Assembly (NCBI GenBank): GCA_024364805.1
Contig: CM044488.1
Span: 80,921,637 to 80,945,520 of the forward strand
Length of the DNA: 23,884 bases
Reading direction: 5' to 3'
Source of the DNA: Euprymna scolopes
Taxonomy: Eukaryota; Mollusca; Cephalopoda; Sepiida; Sepiolidae
How positions within the stretch are numbered: the first letter of the stretch is position 1; every line of letters begins with the position of its first letter. A model generated the notes under the pieces. The model was not told the DNA's origin and did not search any database. It saw nothing but the letters and a program-made list of their open reading frames with translations. This document shows positions 1-10,149 of this stretch, piece after piece. Made by a program: the position numbers and the translations under genes.

Positions 1-1380
1 TGTCACTAAGAAGGTTATTTCTGCTGAGGTGATTGACTACATCTCTATTAAACATGGATTCCAGCAACTTACTTATTTCTTAACATACTTCCAGCTTTTT
101 ATGTCATAAATTCAGTGTGGTAATATAAGTTGTGTTAAAATGAAAGAAAAGTGTATTTTTCCATGAAAATTATATTTAAAAAAAAAAAACAGAATTTTCC
201 ATGAGAAGTTAAGAATTTAAGCTGACAGTGTTCAGCAAATGACATCATGAAAGAAAGCTGATGTTGTATGAAAGTGAGTAGAATCCAGTCTTTGGCTTTA
301 GTGATGGAACTGAACAGATGTGCTTTTTCAAATCCCAACAGTAGGCAAGGGGAAGCTTGGCACTACATAATATCTACATAATACTAAAGTATACTATATA
401 AAATACAACAATAAAAGAAATTAGAGCACAGTGCAAATAATGGATTTGTTGTTTTTAATTGCTTCAATTAATTAGAGCCATGATTAATACAAGACAAAAG
501 AAGAACAAACAACTGTTTCTGTCGCAATATCACCACTGTGATGGTTACTCTATTTCAACAAAACACTCAGTTGTCATGATGAAACAATTCTTACAGCTAG
601 ATGCCACTCCCAATTGAGTTGACTGAATGTCAACAAAGTAGCTAGTTACGTGTGATACAAAAGATTTATTGCCAGAAAAATTAGTCATAATGCTGGATGC
701 AAAATGCAGTTGCTTAAAATTTTGCTTAATATCCCAACTCAATAATTTTACAACTTGAGGCATATCAACAGATATACATATTAATTCACTTCTATATTTT
801 TTGTCCTTCAATAAAAAAAATCCTTTGAGTATATTTTAGCCAATAACACATACTAGAAAAGTGAAAACCTTTTCTTTTTTTTTTAATAAAACAAAATTGT
901 TGAAAGATTATTTTGTTTTTTAATTGAAGAAAATTACAAAATATAAATGCCTAGAAAAGTAAATTTTTCATTGCTTTCTTATAAAAAAAATGTTACAACA
1001 ATTTAACAACTGATCTGTTTTCAATGAGGAAAAACAATTTTGAATAATTAAACAACATTTTTATTTGGACTATTGTTCTCACTATTGTTAGTTATTTTCT
1101 TGCGACTAAACTTCGACCATGTCTTCTGGCCTTCAGTAAATCATCCAAGGTGACAATTTTCCAATAATCAAATATGTTGATTATCTGTGCATGGTTAATA
1201 CTGATGTTTCTTACATCTCAACAAACTGCAGGAAACTTCAACCTACATAATGCTCAACTACACTGAATATTAGAATAATTCAGAAAAAAACATCACTATG
1301 AACAAACAAAATACCTGAAGAAAGTCAGAGAGTATAGCGACCAAAACTTAGCTGAAAGATAAATAGGAACAGTGAGAACA
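1..1380. other. Intronic AT-rich DNA, no gene recognised
   Basis: This is part of the PBRM1 intron downstream of the 2143-2228 exon. I found no PBRM1 exon here on the minus strand. A minus-strand open frame at 545-811 matches nothing I recognise and lacks coding signs. Short poly-A and poly-T runs are the only obvious simple sequence. Confidence 0.6.
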
Positions 1381-1905
1381 TTTTTTTTTGCTTTTATTAA
1401 TTCCAAGCAAATCATAAGGGACTACTGTGATAAGGTTTAGATTTATAAGGAGGACAACATAGGAGGGGAGTTGGGCAGTAAGATGTTTGATCACATTACA
1501 TTTAAAATTATGCATGTTGGTACAAATGGAGAAATAGGTACCAGGAAGAAAATTCCAGAGACAAGAAGTTTGAGAAAAGAAGCCAACAGCATATTAGGGT
1601 AGAAAATCTTCTGGCACTTAGTAACCTCTACATTGATGAGAAATATTTTGTTTAGTGGTATAAGAGCAGTAAGTTTACTTCCATGGGAGTACTTATAAAA
1701 CAAACACATGAATGTAACAATGAGATGATGCAACAGAGGCTTTAGGTTGGCAGACAATGCAGGACCTATTAGAAATTCTTTTTGCACCCTGTCCAATAGG
1801 ATCAACCCAGATGTAGTCACAATACTCTCGGCATGGACAACTGGTGACTTTATAGAGATATATGATAGATTTTTTAGTTCAGATTTGGCAACTTTTTCTA
1901 CATAG
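1381..1905 (-). mobile_element. 5'-truncated Jockey-superfamily LINE, C-terminal ORF2 fragment
   Basis: Read on the minus strand, this fragment carries the extreme C-terminal part of a LINE reverse-transcriptase ORF related to the element at about 5950-10149. Shared stretches include LLDRVQK, then IGP and MCLFYKY (LCLFYKH in the other copy). Next come TKCQKIFY (PKCQKAFY in the other copy) and, after a shift, a nucleotide match CTCTGGAATTTTCTTCCTG versus CTTTGGAATTTCCTTCCTG. It ends TTTAAATGTAATG, a unique 3' tail and A8-9, the poly(A) being the T-run at 1381-1389. A deletion of roughly 20 bases lies just before LLDRVQK, and the frame is no longer coding overall. The 5' edge is set where similarity fades and is uncertain by tens of bases. 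It shows the usual 5' truncation of LINE insertions. No target-site duplication was found. Confidence 0.82.
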
Positions 1906-2142
1906 CATAAAAAATATTGCAAATAGTCATAACTGCTTATTCTAAAAAATTGTAGATAAAAAAAAAAACATTTCTATTTTGAAAAATGATGAATTAATGA
2001 GAAAAATCAGTTAAATTTTTAAAAGATAGAAAATATATAAATCGACTGATTGCTGCTGTGATTGTGATTAACTTATAAGTAAATGCCTGTCATAAAGACA
2101 TCTCTATTTTTACAGCCCTATCTTTTAAGCAAATTGACTCAC

Positions 2143-2228
2143 CTGATGCGGGCACTACTTTTCACAGCCTTTCGGGCATCTGATTCATGCTTTCTAGAAG
2201 CAATAATTTTTCGCAATGTGACTGCATC
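2143..2228 (-). CDS. PBRM1: Internal exon of polybromo-1: end of bromodomain 2 and linker
   Basis: This 86-bp exon has 28 codons plus two bases. It begins at GAT after a TTTTGTTTTAG acceptor and ends ATCAG before the donor GTGAGT. Joined in phase 0 to the exon at 22112-22279, it continues the domain without a gap: SQVYR then DAVTLRKIIASRKHE. It closes with AVKSSARIR. Human bromodomain 2, as I recall it, continues SQVFK, DANSIKKIF and ends in AKSSLRMR, so the helix-C residues and the basic KSS-R-R tail both match. Exon length, phase and the shared tail together make a chance open frame unlikely. The exon was too short to appear as a long open frame and was found by following the splice logic. 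The following exon lies beyond position 1. Its acceptor is directly preceded on the transcript by several hundred bases of pyrimidine-rich intron. Confidence 0.85.
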
Positions 2229-2780
2229 CTAAAACAAAAAAAAAATTTTTTATTCTTTGAATGAAAAAAAAGGAGATAAAATAACAAAAATAGACAGAAA
2301 TTTGTTTATAAAAAGAGGAACCACACGGCCAACAAAAAGCAGATGACAGCAAACAAAAATAAAGAACAAAAAAAAAAAGGATCACCAAACAAAATGAAGA
2401 AAAAAGAAGGGGAAAGGGGGACAGGGTCACCAGAACAATTGGAAAGAGAGCAAAGAAAGAGATCAGCCTCTAAACTATTATTTTTAAAAAGAAAATAAAA
2501 TCCATGCACAATGCCAGGAATGAGGTTGGGGTGGGGGTGGGGATCTAAATAAAAAAAGCTTGGCTTCTGAAAGGAGGAAATAGATTTCATGAGGATAGGT
2601 TGGTGAATTGATCAATGAAAAGATGAGATAAAACAAAAGATATTGGCTGAAAAAGGGGGAGGAGCAATCATTCATGTATTAAAGTCAGTCAAGATAAAAA
2701 CAATTAGTGATAAAGTTAGAGAAGACATACGCCAAATCTGAAACCAATGTGGCTGGAGAAGAGATACAAGCATAACAGAA
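2229..2780 (-). repeat. Polypyrimidine block next to the 3' splice site
   Basis: The plus strand is strongly A/G rich here, so the transcript carries about 500 bases of U/C-rich sequence leading into the TTTTAG acceptor. The low complexity yields several overlapping minus-strand open frames rich in Phe, Leu and Ser that should not be read as proteins. It also contains a G-rich patch (GGGGTGGGGGTGGGG at about 2528-2542). Confidence 0.6.
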
Positions 2781-5700
2781 AACTTTTTCATCAAGTAAAA
2801 AGATTTATACTTGATATTTGAGAAAAAAAATCTTCCTTGGAATAATAATCAGTAATTAACTAATCATTTCAATTTAATGCCATTTATAAGAAAGAAATCC
2901 ATGATTAAAATTGCAACAAGACTGTAACATGGTATGCAAATCAGATGCCTACATAAATCAAGCAAACTTCGGGCATGGGTATACTATAATCATAAGACTT
3001 GATATGCACTTTACATGACACAACAAAGACAAATCTTGCAGTTCTTGCTTGAGCTATTTTCAGATAAATTTTTTGAGCATTTTAGAATTGCCAAGAATAA
3101 ACAACATTATAGGATTCTTCAGATTATTAACTGAAAACTAAAATTAAGGCAAATCTATGACACTTTCAATATCATCGTTTATAAATTCTTTTCCAAACAG
3201 AAAATGACTGTAGTACATTTGTTTTTGGCGAACTAGTAATTAAAAAAAAAGAGAGGAAAACATGGCCAGAAAAAAAGAGCAAAATTGAAGGAATTAAAAA
3301 ATAACTTTACCTGCTTTTGCAGTTTTACAGAAAATTGAAGAATAGTAAACTGAAGAGATCAACAGAAAATCTCAAGATTTCCTTGCACAAAGATAGGTGG
3401 AAATATGGTTGCTGCCAGAGAAACAAATCCGGACTCATAAAGTTCTGCCCACGAACAAGGTGAACCTAATTTCATTTTGAAGAAGACTCCCACCCCTTGA
3501 AAAGTTCAGATTTGTAAATTGTGGTGCCAGTGGTGTTGAAAAAAAAAAAAAAATTATATGCTTGAATGATATGAAAGAAATCAAAGTGGTTTGAAGAGGA
3601 ATGGTAAGAATGGGGAAAATAGGTGTGGGTGAAAGCAGAGAATTCTTCATGATGACAACGGTACTGGTCATGTTACAGGAATTCTAAGAGAAAAAAAAAA
3701 TAATAACATGCACTCACCGGGGCAAAAAAGGGAGGGAGGTCAGTATTGATAAGAACTGCTGCTAAGGATTGAGATAAAATCGTTGAAAGGGAGGAGGGGC
3801 ACAGTTTGGTGTTTGTTCTGCCTTCCCTTTTTAAGTGAAAAGAATAAAAATGTTATTGATTGAAAGAAAAAAAATTCTGAATATTTTATAAAAGCTCTTG
3901 GTGATGGACATTTTATTTCTAAATGTTTTTCAACATAAAATCAACATTAGACAGGCAAACTAGAAATTATTCAAGATTGCAATCATCGTCGGAGATTAAA
4001 AAAAAAAAAGAAAAGAAAATCAATCCAATTGTATTTGTTGGCAAATCAGAAACAATCAATTTTTCCCCTCCCAATCCATCCGAAATTTCAGGAAAAAAAA
4101 CAAAACAGAAAAATATTAGTTTTTTTTTTTGTTTTTAATATATAAAACACAAAGAAATATTTAACCAAAATATTATCAGTTTGAGAGAAATAGGAAAAGC
4201 ATTAAACAAAATATTAATTGTTGGGTTTTATATCATATTAACCATCATAGAGTAATTTTATACTGAAATAATACATTTTGTATTTGATTGATTTGTAAAT
4301 TTGTTTTTTGGAGAGGATGCTTGTCCAGAATTCCCCCTATATTAAGAAACAAATGTAAAAAAAAAAATCTGCATGATATATGTATTCATGAATTGATCAA
4401 GTACTTTTACTTTTAAACAAGAAAATAAAATTTTATGGCTAACCAAGAAGCAACTACCTCACAATACCATTTTGAAAAGTCTCAAGAAAGAAATGAGATA
4501 ATTCAACATAATTCAAACAAGATTTTTTTTTGTAATGCCTATGAATTCCCTTTAATTACTTAGAAATTATTTTATTCATAAAAATAAAACTACCTGATCA
4601 ATTTACGTAATTTTTGAAACATGATACTTTCTTTCTATCATGAGTATGTACATCATACAGATTTTTCTTTATTTTTGTTTTTTAATATAGAGAGAATTCT
4701 GGGCAAACACCTTTTGTTTTAAGATATATTCGCTATATACAATACCTTGTCCACCTAAATAATTATCCATTTAGTACAGGTCAGGTTTAATGTTGCTTAA
4801 CTTTGCTAATCTTATAGGTGTGTCAGTGTGGTTATAACCACACATTTAATTAAACAAGAAGGAAGAGTGTTTTTTTTCTGGTTGTTTGTTTTTTCTTTTA
4901 ATAAAAGAGATTTACAAATAGGTTTGTCAAATTCAGACTATAAATTATATATTAAGTATTTTTTATGCTTTTGCTTTTTAATATTTGGTTGAAAATAAAG
5001 TTTGAATTCTATCATCTAAGTATAAACAGATTTATAAAAGATCTTAAATCGTAAATCAGTCAATAGATTAAAAAATAAATAGTGTACGAAAATTGTGTGT
5101 TATATTTACTTAGTATGTTGACACCACATTATTGTGAAGTACTGAAATTAAAATGGAGCATATGGCCCAGGCAATGTTGAGCACCTCAGTTAATATGTAT
5201 GAAACATTTTTATAAAATGGGAGCTTTAAGAAGAAAAGAGAATTCTTTGTAAGCTAAGCATTGGAATAACATCCTAAATAATAGAAAAATGAAAACAAAA
5301 AAAAAGAAACATAAGAAGCCAATTCCATAAACAATTTTCAATAGGGAATTTAAAGAAATGATGAGGAATCTGGAGATTGGACAAGAAATTTTCAAGAAAA
5401 ATCAAAAGCAAGTTTGGTTTATTTTTCAAATGATGAAAGATGAAAGAGAAAAACTTTCCAAATAAAATAGGACTGTCTTCAGCAATCTCATTTAAAATTG
5501 GACAAGTCAAACAAAGTCAGCATCATAAGTAAAGGAAAAGTCTTGAAAATATAATTCTTACTCGCAAACCTTAAAGACTACATTTGAAACTTTCTGTCCA
5601 GAAATTAGGTAGAAACAAAAATATAAATCCCATTAATCAAATTCAGGCAATAAAAATGTGTTGCTTCTATAGGAGAAAATGGAGATAAGATCACAACAAA

Positions 5701-5949
5701 AAACTGGAGGATCTTTATGAAAACTTTGCCGAAAGAAAAACATTGATTTTTCTTTTTTCTTTTTTTTTTTTAGGGCGGTGGGAATGGGAGTACTCCAGTA
5801 GAATATCAGTGCATTTTGCTAACAAACAAGTAAATATTTTTATTTGAATTTAAAATTTTACTGCATGATAGTATTGCAGATATCACCATGTTGTTTATGT
5901 CTGCATTAAAACTGAAACAGCAGTCTTCCCCTAACCTGAAATTAAACAA
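2781..5949. other. Intronic AT-rich DNA with purine-rich patches
   Basis: No exon or recognisable mobile element was found. Purine-rich plus-strand patches occur at about 3240-3680 and 5220-5520. An 18-bp palindrome at 4826-4843 is listed separately. Open frames in this stretch are low-complexity or short. Confidence 0.5.
4826..4843. promoter_or_regulatory. Perfect 18-bp palindrome of two opposed RUNX-type sites
   Basis: GTGTGGTTATAACCACAC is its own reverse complement. Each half holds TGTGGT, the core recognised by Runt-domain (RUNX) factors, placed head to head across TTATAA. The palindrome is seen directly. Binding, and any intronic enhancer role, is inference from the motif only. Confidence 0.3.
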
Positions 5950-5961
5950 AAACGTAATGAA

Positions 5962-8760
5962 ATGACAACCCAAACAAATATCACAATCAAACCAGATAAC
6001 CACCCAAATAAAACCAATTTACCTCCTCCCTTGAGGCTTGCTTTCAAAAATATCTGTGGGCTTAGAGGACTAGATCATGTAAAGTCTTACATCTTAGTAA
6101 ACTCCCTGGATATCTTACCATTCCCCTCTAACTACTTTAACATGACAGGATACCTCCCTCTTTGTCGTAAGGACTCAGATAGATATATGCACAGGCTTGG
6201 AGTCTATATTCGTAATACCCTTCCTTTAACTAGAGAGTAACATCTTGAATCGTATGACCAAGCTTTTATGTGTTTTCAACTAGCCTTTCATCACTGCGTG
6301 AGTTACTTATATTTTCTCTACCGTTCTCCCTCAACTCAGGACTGTACGCTAATCAATCATGTCTCTCATAGTATAGATGCAGCACTCTCCTTAGATAGTA
6401 ACACCCAAATACATGCGTTTGGTAACTTAATGTCTACCATAAAAATTGGCTTGCTTTCTCAGGTTACACAGATGGAGCTAGACACTACAAATAGCTTCTC
6501 TATACTCCATTCCCTCACAGAAAGTCATGTTCCCAACCCACCTACCAGATCATGAACCCCAATAGGCTTCACTTCTAGACCTATTCCTCACCACAGTATC
6601 TGAGGATTGTGTAACTAATGCTCACAGTCCACTTAGAAATTTAGACCACCTAGTCGTATCAGTTGACATCACACTTAAATCCCAACCCCAAGGTGAGAAG
6701 CCATTGCCTAAAACAACACCACTAAAACAACAAGGTACTACAAAAGGGATGACTTGGAAGCCATTAGAGAACACATCAGAGATGCCCCATGGGCCGATAT
6801 CTTCTCTCTTTCTGCTGAACAGTGTGCTAAGAAGACAACTGAATGGTACAAAGTGAGCATTGAAACACGTTTCTACACGGCAGTATTATAGCAAGCCCTA
6901 CTCATCCTCATGGTTCACTACAGATTGTGCAACTGCCATTGCACAAAGACAGTATGCATTCTGCCGGTTTGTATGTCATAAGTCAAATACAAACAGGTAA
7001 AAATTCGTAGATGCTAGAAATCATTGTAAGAGAGAAATAGTGACACCCAAAAAAAAACATGCTGAAATAATCAGGGAACACATGGAATCGCAAAAAATAG
7101 GAACTCGTGATTTCTGGAAAATCTATAATAGTGTAGTGAATAAAAGGCAATCAGTAATTCCTCCACTATCCAACACCCAGAAGGTTTCATGCACAGCAAC
7201 CAAGAAGGTAGAATTGCTTGCCCAGTGATTCGCCTCCATCTTAGAGTCAACAAACTCCTTCCCAAATTTCCCTATGCGGACTAGAGCCACACTAGATGAT
7301 GTAAAAATCACCCCTTCGCATGTCCGCAATATCATAAAAAACTTAAACACCTCCAAAGCATGTGAGCCTGATCTCATCTCTGCTATACTAATTAAGAAAT
7401 GCTCAGCTGAGCTAGCCCCTGTACTTTCTAAGCTCTACAATAAATGCCTTTCTAAATCTTGCTTCCCTAATAGCTGGAAGATGGTATCTGCGGTACCAGT
7501 GTACAAGAATTCTGTTGAAATTATCGCCTTATCAGTCTCCTCTCCCTCTTCACTAAAATCTTTGAGACCCTAAATCAATCAAGCACTAGTTCACCACCTT
7601 GCAAAAGCAAATCTTTTCTCTGACAAACAGTATGGATTTAGGCAATATCATTCTACAGCAAATATTTTAACAACCACCTCTGAACGCATATACCATGTAT
7701 TGGATAAGACAGGTGAAGCCAGGGCTGTAGTCCTTGATATATTCAAGGCTTTTGACAAAGTCTGGCACAAAGGACTGCTAATGAAAATTAAATGCTATGG
7801 TATAACTGAACGTATATTAAATATAATTAGATCCTTCTTAGACAATAGGACCATCTAGGTTATCATTGATGGATGTACATCCAAGCAGCATAACATTAAT
7901 GCGGGAGTGCCTCGGGGGTTGATCCTTGGACCACTATTAATCCTGATATTCATAAACGACCTCCCTGATAATATTGTGTTCGAGATGGGTATATTTGCTG
8001 ATGATACAATGCTCTTGGATGCATGAAGGAAGAACAGATGTACATAAATCTAAGACAATGGCAGAATCGTTAGAAAATGACCTCCAGACTATAATGGAAT
8101 GGGGCCGTAAATAGATGGTAACATTTAATGCTAATAAGACTAAGTTGCTTTCCTTTAACAATTATAAGACGCCTCTCCAATCACCTATATCCATGACAAA
8201 TAACACCTCACCTGAGAATTCTCCCTTCAAACTCCTCGGCCTAACATTTGCGGGCAATATAAATTATAACAAATATATTGAGGACTTTGTGAAAGCTACT
8301 GCAAAGAAGGTGGGTTCCTTCTATCAAACTAGAAAACTACTCACACTTGAGAGTATCCTATAACTCTACAAAGCCAACATTCGTCCATGCATAGAGTATT
8401 GTTGCCACATCTGGGCTGGAGCATTTACCACTAACCTCTCTCTCTTGGATAGGGTTCAAAAAAGAGTTGTCAATCTAATAGGTCCCACTTTGCCAACTAA
8501 GCTCCAACCCCTGTTCCATCGCTACAATGTTTCATCTCTATGCCTATTTTACAAACATTTTAATGGCATGTGCTCTGATGAACTCATTGCACTTGTGCCC
8601 CCTCGACCTACATATCCTTGACAAACCCGCTTAGCAATAAAATCTAACTCCCTTCACTGTTGAAGTCCCTAAATGCCAGAAAGCTTTCTATTTTAATGGT
8701 TTCTTCCCTCAAATAGCTAGACTTTGGAATTTCCTTCCTGCTACCTGTTTCCCAGGCTGT
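5962..8760 (+). pseudogene. LINE ORF2 relic: endonuclease and reverse transcriptase
   Basis: The endonuclease part (5962 to about 6670) starts LAFKNICGLRGLDHVKSYI and contains GYLPLCRKDS and RLGVYIRN. The expected GDFN is changed to G-N-L-M at 6421-6432. It closes with LDHLVVSVDI (6641-6670), whose D-H pair is the catalytic end. A linker includes RDFWKIYNSVVNKRQSVIPP (7106-7165). The RT part has FPNSWKMVSAVPVYK, then FSDKQYGFRQ, motif A in VVLDIFKAFDKVWH, motif B GVPRGLILGPLL (Gln and Ser of the usual GVPQGS replaced) and motif C FADD (about 7993-8004). After it come GLTF, KKVGSFY, RPCIEYCCHIWAG and LLDRVQKRVVNLIGP. Stops include TAA 6238-6240, TGA 6553-6555, TAG for Trp at about 8113-8115 and TAA at 8361-8363, with several frame changes. 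It is non-functional. The last 41 codons and the stop continue after the mariner. Confidence 0.9.
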
Positions 8761-8761
8761 A

Positions 8762-8800
8762 CGAGGGACGTGCAATAAGTAATGCCCCTGACCCACTTCC
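8762..8800 (+). repeat. mariner left terminal inverted repeat
   Basis: It pairs with 9976-10013. The central CGTGCAATAAGTAATGCCCC is identical in both ends. Confidence 0.93.
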
Positions 8801-8928
8801 AGTTGTCTGATCTAGCTGAAATTTTGCATGTGCAATGATTTATATCTCTACGGATTATGTGGTAAATTACAGCTCTGAACTAATTGTGGTTTCTGTTTTA
8901 CAGGTGTTTGAACTGAGTCAGGTGTGAA

Positions 8929-9940
8929 ATGGAGCCTGTTGAATGTCAAGCAGTGATCCAGTTTTTGTATTTGAAAGGACGCACACCACAGGAGACTTTT
9001 GATTAAATGAAAGAAAATTATGGCGATAATGCCCCATCATATGACCTTGTAAAATGCTGGCATTGTGAATTCAAACATGGCCGGAACTCTGTAGAAACAG
9101 CTCCCAGACCTGGTCATTCCCCTTCTGCCATTGATGAGGCATCTATCCGTCAAGTTGAAGATGCCATTTTGGAAGATCGGCGCATTACTATTCGCCAAAT
9201 AGCCCAAGATGTCCAGATTAGTACAGGGTCTGTGGAAACTAAGGTGTCTGCCAGATGGATTCCCAGGTTGCTCACACCATTCCAGAAGCGAGAACACGTT
9301 GAGTGCTCGAGAATGAATTTGGAGATGTGCCAAGAAGAGGAGTCAAAATTTTTCAAAAGACTGATTACACAGGATGAAACCTGGGTCCATCACTATGATC
9401 CAGAGACCAAAGCCCAGTCAATGCAGTGGAAGCACTTGGACTCACTACTTCCAAAGAAGGCAAGGGTGCAGCTCTCCGCTGCCAAGGTCATGCTCACAGT
9501 CTTCTGGGACCAGGACAGAGTAGTGATGACAGATTTCCTGGCAAAGGTACAACAATTACAGGAGCCTTTTGAGGAAATTAAGGGAAGCTATCAAAATCAA
9601 GAGGCGGGGCAAGATCAGCAAAGATACCCTCCTCCTGCAGGACAATGCTCCAGTCCACAACTCGTATGTCGCCAGATCAGAAGCACGAGCGTGTGGTTAT
9701 GAAATCCTCCTCCATCCTCCCTACTCTCCTGACCTTGCACCCTCTGACTTTCAACTCTTCCCAGCCATGAAGTTGTTTTTGAAAGGAAAGCATTTCCCAG
9801 ATGATGCAGCCTTGATTTCTGAAGTCACGTCATGGTTGGAGGACCAACCTGGGATGTTCTACAAAAACGGTCTCCAGAGCTGCATCAAACGATGGGAGAA
9901 ATGCATAACTCTGGGTGGTTCCTATGTAGAGAAAGACTAA
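8929..9940 (+). pseudogene. mariner transposase, inactivated
   Basis: The natural start is ATG at 8929 (MEPVECQAVIQFLYLKGRTP), but TAA at 9004-9006 ends this frame after 25 codons. An N-terminal helix-turn-helix region follows, with RRITIRQIAQDVQISTGS. About a dozen residues expected between STGS and KVSARW are missing at roughly 9240. The first catalytic Asp is in QDETWVHHYDPET (GAT 9373-9375). After DFLAK (about 9545) the frame changes, probably twice, and residues around GTTITGAF are damaged. The C-terminal third (9569-9940) has LLLQDNAPVH (Asp GAC 9641-9643) and HPPYSPDLAPSDFQLFP (Asp GAC 9746-9748). These are separated by 34 residues, giving the mariner D34D signature. It ends RWEKCITLGGSYVEKD. 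All three catalytic Asp codons survive, but the gene cannot make an intact protein of the usual 340-350 residues. Confidence 0.93.
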
Positions 9941-9975
9941 TAACTGTGCCAAGTTTCGTTGCTCTACTGCTATGA

Positions 9976-10013
9976 GAAGTGGATCAGGGGCATTACTTAT
10001 TGCACGCCCCTCT
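9976..10013 (-). repeat. mariner right terminal inverted repeat
   Basis: It is the reverse complement of the left end with about four mismatches and is followed by the TA duplication at 10014-10015. Confidence 0.93.
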
Positions 10014-10149
10014 TATTGATATGCAGAAGTTTAAATGTAATGTAAACCAACATCATGTTAATCTTTCCTCGGCATGGTCCGAAATAGTAGCCCCTTACAG
10101 CCAAGTGGCGATATGCCTTGTTAGGGGTGAACATGAGTAAAAAAAACAG
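10014..10149 (+). pseudogene. 3' end of the LINE ORF2, displaced by the mariner
   Basis: Joined to 8759 through a single TA, the frame reads FPGC then IDMQKFKCNVNQHH and runs to GEHE, stop TAA at 10138-10140. The stop overlaps the poly(A), so this copy has almost no separate 3' UTR. The string TTTAAATGTAATG is shared with the minus-strand LINE fragment at 1381-1905, after which the two copies diverge. Confidence 0.82.

Larger units (their letters stand above)
8762..10013 (+). mobile_element. mariner (Tc1/mariner, D34D) DNA transposon, non-autonomous by decay
   Basis: The element is 1,252 bp long and flanked by TA on both sides. Its terminal inverted repeats are about 38 bp. The left end begins CGAGGGACGTGCAATAAGTA and the reverse-complemented right end begins AGAGGGGCGTGCAATAAGTA, followed in both by ATGCCCCTGA, C or T, then CCACTTC. 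About four mismatches fall in 38 positions. The length and single transposase gene are typical of mariner. It inserted into an existing LINE, so it is younger than the LINE. The subfamily is not assigned. Confidence 0.95.
5950..10149 (+). mobile_element. Jockey-superfamily (CR1/Jockey-like) LINE relic, split by a mariner
   Basis: This plus-strand non-LTR retrotransposon has an apurinic-like endonuclease followed by a reverse transcriptase, then a C-terminal region, and ends in TAA directly joined to A8 (10138-10148). Without the 1,252-bp mariner plus one TA, about 2.95 kb remains, close to a whole ORF2. No ORF1 or 5' UTR was recognised, so the 5' edge (about 5940-5960) is approximate and the element is probably 5'-truncated. 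The coding region is dead, with many stops and frame changes. The TA target site lies at 8760-8761 and 10014-10015. The clade within the Jockey superfamily (CR1, Jockey, Daphne or Crack types) could not be settled by eye. Confidence 0.9.

Noticed and set aside
545-811. An 88-codon minus-strand open frame
   Set aside because: Composition is less biased than neighbouring frames, but there is no recognisable domain and no splice or homology support.
1491-1922. A 143-codon minus-strand open frame as a host gene
   Set aside because: Its middle and end match the C-terminal part of the LINE ORF2 in this window, so it is a transposon fragment.
2194-2675. Several minus-strand open frames near the 2143-2228 exon
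   Set aside because: Only the last few codons overlap the exon frame. The rest is the intronic polypyrimidine block.
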